From an uncultured Bacteroidia bacterium (GTDB taxonomy: Bacteria; Bacteroidota; Bacteroidia; Bacteroidales; UBA932), in assembly GCA_902788095.1 (NCBI GenBank), contig CADAIT010000010.1:1-64000 (forward strand): DNA of 64,000 nt. The letters run 5' to 3'. The translations under genes were made by a program, and so were the position numbers. Numbering within the stretch: the first letter of the stretch is position 1; each line of letters begins with the position of its first letter. Shown here one piece after another: positions 59,438-64,000 of the stretch. Under the pieces are notes generated by a model. The model searched no databases and was not told the origin of the DNA. It saw only the letters and a list, made by a program, of their open reading frames with translations.

Positions 59438-61774
59438 ATGAAACTTATGAAAAAGTATTTTATTCTTTTGAGTGCCGCATTTGTATCTATAGCACTCGCT
59501 TCGTGTCAGAAAGAGACGAACAAGCCCGAGGGACCCGTTGTTGAACCGAAGGTTGAAGAAGGGGTTATTCCTTTCGAACTGAATGCAGATATTACTGAAA
59601 CCAAAACTACGCTTAACACATCTACGTATGCAGTTACCTGGGATGCTTCAGATGTCTTGTACGCCGTAACAACGGATGCTGTCTGGGGTGACGGAACCTC
59701 TTCAACAGATGCAGAAGGTGCAAATATTGCCACCTTCACTTATAACGGTGAGAAATTTACTACTGATAAGGTCATAGCTAAGGGTGAGCATACATTCAAT
59801 TTTATCTATGCGGGAAGCGGACAGAAGAAATATCACAGAGCAACAGGCTCTACTCATCAACTCTATGCTAACCAATCTGTTGATGCCGAGAATCCTGCTC
59901 AGAATCTGAAAGCCAACGATGCACTTGTAGGACAAATCACAAAGACGATTCCTGCATCTTTAGCAGATATCACTATGAGTCACATTTACACGCTCATGAA
60001 GGTGACGATCAAGAATAAGATTGGTGCTGCCGTGACTGCCTCAAAGTTTGAGATTCAGATTGATGGTGAAGCTATTGCTGGCATTTTTGATGTGTCGTTT
60101 GATACTCCTGGGGTAACTCTCAAGTCGAGTGCCTCTGACAAGATTACAGTGAATATTTCTAATGGTTCAATTGCCGACAATGGCTCCATTGATATTTACT
60201 TTGTCATGGCGCCGGTGGCGGACTTTACAGGTAACGTAACGTTCTCTGTCACGGATAGCAACGGTATTGTATATACAAAGACCAATTCGGTTTCGAATCT
60301 TACGTTTGCTGCAGGCTCATATAATACGGCAAATTTCTCTTTAAAGCCGGAACCTGTTAAGACTTTCTATCGTATAACTCAACTCGAAGAACTTGAAACC
60401 GGAGATTATATCATAGTCGGAACAAAAACCTCAAGTAGTTTTGGACTGCTTACTTATGGCTCGCTTAGTAGTAGTCGAATTCCTTATACTGAGAGTTATA
60501 CATCGTATGTTTCATTACCCACTTCGGTGGACAGCAATGATGGACTATCTATATGGCACTTGACGGTGTCGGGAACATCTCCAAAGTCAGTAAAAATTTA
60601 CAACGAAAAAAAGGATGTATATTTATCCAGTACTATTGCATATGTCAATGAAGAATCAGCGACTTCTTTCAATGCAACAGTAGATAGTGATATGTTTGCA
60701 TTCCAATCAGAGTCGAACTATTTAGGAGTGAATAAGAGTGCCAATTTCTGGAAAGTTTATGCAGCAAGCACGTTGAATCAGACTAATGGGCTTGTATTAT
60801 ATAAATATGAGGAACCTTCTAATTTGGCATCAATCGCAATTGATCCTAGCAGTACACATCCAATCGAATTTTATAAGGATGATGTGTTCTCTTCAGAGGG
60901 ACTGATTGTAAAGGCTACGTATGAAAATGCGAAAGTTAAAACAGTGACCCCTACCAGTATCTCTGCTCCTGACATGACCACTGTCGCAAATGATGTAGTA
61001 GTTACTGTTTCATATACAGAAGCGGGTATTACGAAGAATACGTCATATACAATTGATATTCTTACCCGTCCTCTTTTTAGCGTTACTTTGGGAGATACCT
61101 CTGGGCCAGAAGTTGTACTGACGGAGGCTTCTGCCGGATCGGGTATAGAACTCCCGACACGCACAGCTCCGAGTGGCTATACTTTTGAAGGATGGTGTGA
61201 AACCGAGGTTACATCTGCTACATCAACGGAACCTACGATTATTCCTGTTGGGACCTATCATCCCTCCGCAAATTTGACGGTATATCCTGTATACAGTTAT
61301 AGTGAAAATACTACTACTTGGACGAAAATAACTGACCTGTCTTCTGTTACGGCAGGAACTTACGCACTCCTCACTGAAAATGATTATGCGTTTAACGGAA
61401 ATTTGAGCAGTAAGTTTATCGGGCAACATACGGAAGCAGCATTCACTTTTACCTCGGGAGTCGCTACAAGCGCTCCTGCAGGAACACTTGAAATAACCAT
61501 TGCAGCATCAGGTTCTGGTTTCACTATGTATGCGGAGGGGAAAGGATACTTATATGCGGCTGCTGCTTCAAAAGAAAACTTAAAATGGCATGATACAGAA
61601 ACCAGTTTCTGGATAAGTGACAATGGCTGGAAATATAATGCAAATAATGCTTTTTTAAGAACGTTATCTTCCGATAATACATTTAGGACATATGGATCCA
61701 GACAAAATCAGGTTCTTAATATGGCGAGAAAAGGTTCTAGTGCTATGACTTATTACATCTCGAATCCAACCTAG
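59438..61774 (+). CDS. Large fimbrillin-like surface lipoprotein
   Basis: 778 aa from ATG 59438 (or 59447). Signal MKKYFILLSAAFVSIALASC, lipoprotein. About 30-300 is a fimbrillin-like domain (TKTTLNTSTYAVTWDASDVL, SVTDSNGIVYTKTN). About 310-460 (RITQLEELETGDYIIVG) and ~620-770 (ITDLSSVTAGTYALLTENDY) look like two copies of one beta domain. Between them is an Ig-like segment and an InlB-type GYTFEGWCETEV repeat. Lower GC than its neighbours suggests horizontal transfer. Probably a cell-surface adhesin rather than a pilus stalk. Confidence 0.75.
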   Translation: MKLMKKYFILLSAAFVSIALASCQKETNKPEGPVVEPKVEEGVIPFELNADITETKTTLNTSTYAVTWDASDVLYAVTTDAVWGDGTSSTDAEGANIATFTYNGEKFTTDKVIAKGEHTFNFIYAGSGQKKYHRATGSTHQLYANQSVDAENPAQNLKANDALVGQITKTIPASLADITMSHIYTLMKVTIKNKIGAAVTASKFEIQIDGEAIAGIFDVSFDTPGVTLKSSASDKITVNISNGSIADNGSIDIYFVMAPVADFTGNVTFSVTDSNGIVYTKTNSVSNLTFAAGSYNTANFSLKPEPVKTFYRITQLEELETGDYIIVGTKTSSSFGLLTYGSLSSSRIPYTESYTSYVSLPTSVDSNDGLSIWHLTVSGTSPKSVKIYNEKKDVYLSSTIAYVNEESATSFNATVDSDMFAFQSESNYLGVNKSANFWKVYAASTLNQTNGLVLYKYEEPSNLASIAIDPSSTHPIEFYKDDVFSSEGLIVKATYENAKVKTVTPTSISAPDMTTVANDVVVTVSYTEAGITKNTSYTIDILTRPLFSVTLGDTSGPEVVLTEASAGSGIELPTRTAPSGYTFEGWCETEVTSATSTEPTIIPVGTYHPSANLTVYPVYSYSENTTTWTKITDLSSVTAGTYALLTENDYAFNGNLSSKFIGQHTEAAFTFTSGVATSAPAGTLEITIAASGSGFTMYAEGKGYLYAAAASKENLKWHDTETSFWISDNGWKYNANNAFLRTLSSDNTFRTYGSRQNQVLNMARKGSSAMTYYISNPT

Positions 61775-61800
61775 AGATTAGTCGTACTTAATAAAATGCA

Positions 61801-61851
61801 AGTGGCAGCAACTATTCCGAAGTAATGGTAAGTTGCTGCTACTTTTTTTAT
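61801..61851 (+). terminator. Terminator of the fimbrillin-like gene
   Basis: AGTGGCAGCAACT (61801-61813) pairs with AGTTGCTGCTACT (61831-61843), 12 of 13 pairs with one G-U, then TTTTTTT. Confidence 0.85.
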
Positions 61852-61854
61852 CGC

Positions 61855-63180
61855 TTGCCGCGTTTGCAGTTGGAGTGCCGTAGAAGGCCGGTTTCGTGCA
61901 ATCGCGGCTGGAGAAATGCCCCCTGCGGTCGGAATGTTTGCCGCGTTTGCAGCTGGAGTGCCGCAGAAGGGCGATTTCGTGCAATCGCGGCCGGGAGAAC
62001 ACCCGCCGCGAACTGCTCACGCTGTATGCTCCGGTGTGATAGCTTGCCACGTTTGCAGCTGGAGTGCCGTAGAAGGCCGGTTTCGTGCAATCGCGGCCGG
62101 GAAGATGCCCCTTTGGGCCGGAATGCTTGCCACGTTTGCAGCTGGAGTGGCGCAGAAGGCCGATTTCATGCAATCGCGGCCAGGAAGATGCCCCTTTGGG
62201 CCGGAATGCTTGCCGCGTTTGCAGCTGGAGTGCCGTAGAAGGCCGTTTTCGTGCAATCGTGGCTGGAGAAACGCCCCGTCGCGACTGCTCACGTTGTATG
62301 CTCCGGTGTGACAGCTTGCCGCGTTTGCAGCTGGAGTGGCGCAGAATGGCGATTTTGTGCAATCGCGGTTGGGAAGATGCTCCTTTGGGCCGGAATGCTT
62401 GCCGCGTTTGCAATTAGAGTGCTGCAGAAGGCCGATTTCATGCAATCGCGGCCAGGAGAACACCCCGTCGCAACTGCTCACGCTGTATGCTCCGGTGTGA
62501 CAGCTTGCCGCGTTTGCAGCTGGAGTGGCGCAGAAGGCCGATTTCGTGCAATCGCGGCCGGGAAGATGCCCCTTTCGGCCAGAATGCTTGCCGCGTTTGC
62601 AGCTGGAGTGCCGTAGAAGGGCGATTTTGTGCAATCGCGGCCGGGAAGATGCCCTTTTTGGTCGGAATGTTTGCCGCGTTTGCAGCTGGAGTGCCGCAGA
62701 AGGCCGGTTTCATGCAATCGCGGCTGGGAAGATGCCCCTTTTGGTCGGAATGTTTGCCGCGTTTGCAACTGGAGTGGCGTAGAAGGCAGATTTCATGCAA
62801 TCGCGGCTGGAGAAACGCCCCGTCGCGACTGCTCACGCTGTATGCTCCGGTGTGACAGCTTGCCGCTTTTGCAGCTGGAGTGGCGCAGAAGGCAGATTTT
62901 GTGCAATCGCGGCCGGGAAGATGCCCCTTTGGGCCGGAATGCTTGCCACGTTTGCAGCTGGAGTGCCGCAGATGGCCAGTTTCGTGCAATCGTGGCCGGG
63001 AAGATGCCCCTTTTGGCCGGAATGCTTGCCACGTTTGCAGCTGGAGTGCCGTAGAAGGCCGATTTCGTGCAATCGCGGCCGGGAAGATGCCCCTTTTGGT
63101 CGGAATGTTTGCCGCGTTTGCAGCTGGAGTGCCGCAGATGGCCAGTTTCGTTCAATCGCGGCCCGCAAAACGCCTCCCTT
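61855..63180. repeat. Fifteen-unit minisatellite with two unit types
   Basis: Units begin with GTTTGCAGCTGGAGTG near 61862, 61945, 62051, 62134, 62217, 62323, 62406, 62512, 62595, 62678, 62761, 62867, 62950, 63033 and 63116. Ten complete short units are 83 bp (GGAAGATGCCCCTTT tail), four are 106 bp (CTCACGCTGTATGCTCC tail), and the last is partial. All share ~50 bp at the front. Few stop codons occur in several frames on both strands, but the length is not a multiple of three. No gene is claimed. Not a CRISPR array: the spacers repeat. Confidence 0.9.
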
Positions 63181-63198
63181 CGGCCCGCGAAACAAAAA

Positions 63199-63729
63199 TT
63201 ACCCCAGGGGATAGAAGAGGGAATCGTAGCGGCTGTTCCAGCTGCGGTCGTAGTGCATGCGGACGGTGCGGGCGCTGGCGAATTCGTTGAAGTTGGCCCA
63301 GGCCTCCAGGAAGAGGACGGCGAAGTCCGTGCGGTCATGCAACTCCAGCGCGAAGAGGGTGTACACCGCCGTAATGTACACGCAGGCGCGCTCCCGGTCG
63401 TCGGCCTGGGGCGATGCCGGCTCCGTAAGGGTAAGCCGCTGGGACTGCGCAAAAGCGAGGTCTGCGATGACATCGGCCAGCAAAGCCTCGCCGGCGGGCT
63501 TGTACAACTGCACGCAATAGCGCTCCGCTGCATGTTTGAGGGCCGATGCTTCCGCATCCAGCACGGGCAGGGGAGACGGCAGGGCGCTTTGGAAGTATTG
63601 CTGCGGCTGGGCCTCTCCCTTCAGGAACTGCAAGGCCAGTACGCAGTAATCCCGTACGCTGGCCTCGATGACCATCGCGTAGGGCGCTTTTTCGTCTATG
63701 CGCGCAAGTATTTCTGCTGCTGTAGCCAT
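63199..63729 (-). CDS. Hypothetical protein (176 aa)
   Basis: From ATG 63729 (MATAAEILARIDEKAPYAMV). Mostly helical, no signal. Central LALQFLKGEAQPQQYFQSAL and AERYCVQLYKPAGEALLAD, aromatic C-terminus (FNEFASARTVRMHYDRSWNS). Minus-strand TATATTTA, one base off the -7 consensus, lies just upstream. Its 3' end is separated from the minisatellite by about 20 bp. Family not recognised. Confidence 0.7.
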   Translation of the reverse strand: MATAAEILARIDEKAPYAMVIEASVRDYCVLALQFLKGEAQPQQYFQSALPSPLPVLDAEASALKHAAERYCVQLYKPAGEALLADVIADLAFAQSQRLTLTEPASPQADDRERACVYITAVYTLFALELHDRTDFAVLFLEAWANFNEFASARTVRMHYDRSWNSRYDSLFYPLG

Positions 63730-63811
63730 ATTACGTTGTAAATATACGAATTTTTCTGTTAATTTGTACAGGAATTGTTCGGACTGCAAAGTGGGCTCAA
63801 ATTCAAATCGT

Positions 63812-64000
63812 ATGAAAATTGTATTTTTAGATGCTATCACCATGGGAGATACCTCCCTGGAGGAAATGGCTGCGCTGGGAGAGCTGGTCTGCTATCCCAA
63901 CTCAACGGCGGAAGAAGCCCGTGAACGGGTAAAAGATGCGGACGTGGCCTGTTTAAACAAAGTGATTGTAGATCAGGCATTTCTTGATGCTGCTCCCCGT
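63812..64000 (+). CDS. D-2-hydroxyacid dehydrogenase, N-terminal fragment
   Basis: 63 codons, open to the end of the window. MKIVFLDAITMGDTSLEEMA, a Cys-Tyr-Pro-Asn-Ser strand, and DADVACLNKVIVDQAFLDAAP fit the substrate-binding start of D-2-hydroxyacid dehydrogenases such as glycerate or phosphoglycerate dehydrogenases. The nucleotide-binding domain lies outside. Confidence 0.75.
   Translation, partial: MKIVFLDAITMGDTSLEEMAALGELVCYPNSTAEEARERVKDADVACLNKVIVDQAFLDAAPR

Noticed and set aside
61855-63180. CRISPR-like array of repeats and spacers
   Set aside because: The segments between conserved parts are themselves only two recurring types, unit lengths are 83 or 106 bp, and no cas genes are nearby.
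61825-63557. Long open frames on both strands across the minisatellite (e.g. a 254-aa minus-strand frame)
   Set aside because: The repeats lack stops in several frames at once, unit length is not a multiple of three, and no start signals or domains are present.

Overview
The window looks like a chromosome segment of a Bacteroidota bacterium, most likely order Bacteroidales. The evidence is the many TAnnTTTG -7 promoter boxes with almost no Shine-Dalgarno sequences, fimbrillin and Mfa2/FimB-type pilus genes, a Bacteroides-style mobilization cassette, DUF3575, DUF4301 and DUF3108 families, and a eukaryotic-type NADP isocitrate dehydrogenase beside aconitase. I cannot name genus or species.

About 0-39.5 kb is mostly accessory. 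0-4.9 kb holds small lipoproteins, a CoiA-like protein and a second protein with a nuclease-like RPD...E-V-T pattern. 5.0-7.4 kb (minus strand) is a three-gene operon: AbiEi-like antitoxin, nucleotidyltransferase, and a PP2C phosphatase that carries a frameshift. Identical 21-bp direct repeats flank this operon, and a 0.5-kb region rich in RNA-like stems lies upstream. 8.3-19.2 kb is a ten-gene minus-strand operon for type V (Mfa/Fim-like) pili, with an OmpA/TPR lipoprotein, a DUF3575 protein, a TraO-like barrel protein and a Dam-like methyltransferase lacking the usual DPPY tyrosine. It diverges from a plasmid-type Rep_3 initiator gene. Behind that gene lie seven 18-bp iterons spaced by whole helical turns, then umuDC.

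22.6-30.1 kb holds housekeeping-type genes (nitroreductase, CrcB fluoride channel, flavodoxin-like reductase, EamA transporter, radical SAM protein), an FKBP pseudogene, and three copies of a ~165-200 bp repeat made of stem-loops. About 30.2-39.6 kb is an integrated mobilizable element: RHH-like protein with an iteron-like operator, oriT-like hairpin, MobC-like protein, SSB, relaxase, coupling protein, Toprim primase, excisionase-like HTH proteins, and a tyrosine integrase beside tRNA-Ala(GGC). Its left end was not located.

39.7-58.9 kb is metabolic and plus-strand except for one gene: a rhodanese/metallo-beta-lactamase fusion, an EamA exporter (minus), PdxB fused to DUF4301, citrate lyase citDEF, a hydrolase, DUF3108, citX, a fused citC-citG, aconitase and isocitrate dehydrogenase. 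Together these genes assemble and charge citrate lyase and run citrate to 2-oxoglutarate. Two fused proteins then make up a complete polar amino-acid ABC importer. 59-64 kb has a 48-residue peptide gene, a large fimbrillin-like lipoprotein, a 15-unit array of ~83/106-bp repeats, a small hypothetical gene, and the start of a D-2-hydroxyacid dehydrogenase.

Short palindromic repeats (core GTCATTCTGAGCGGAGCGAA and relatives) are scattered through the window and lie inside several reading frames, where they encode peptides such as EILRSAQND.
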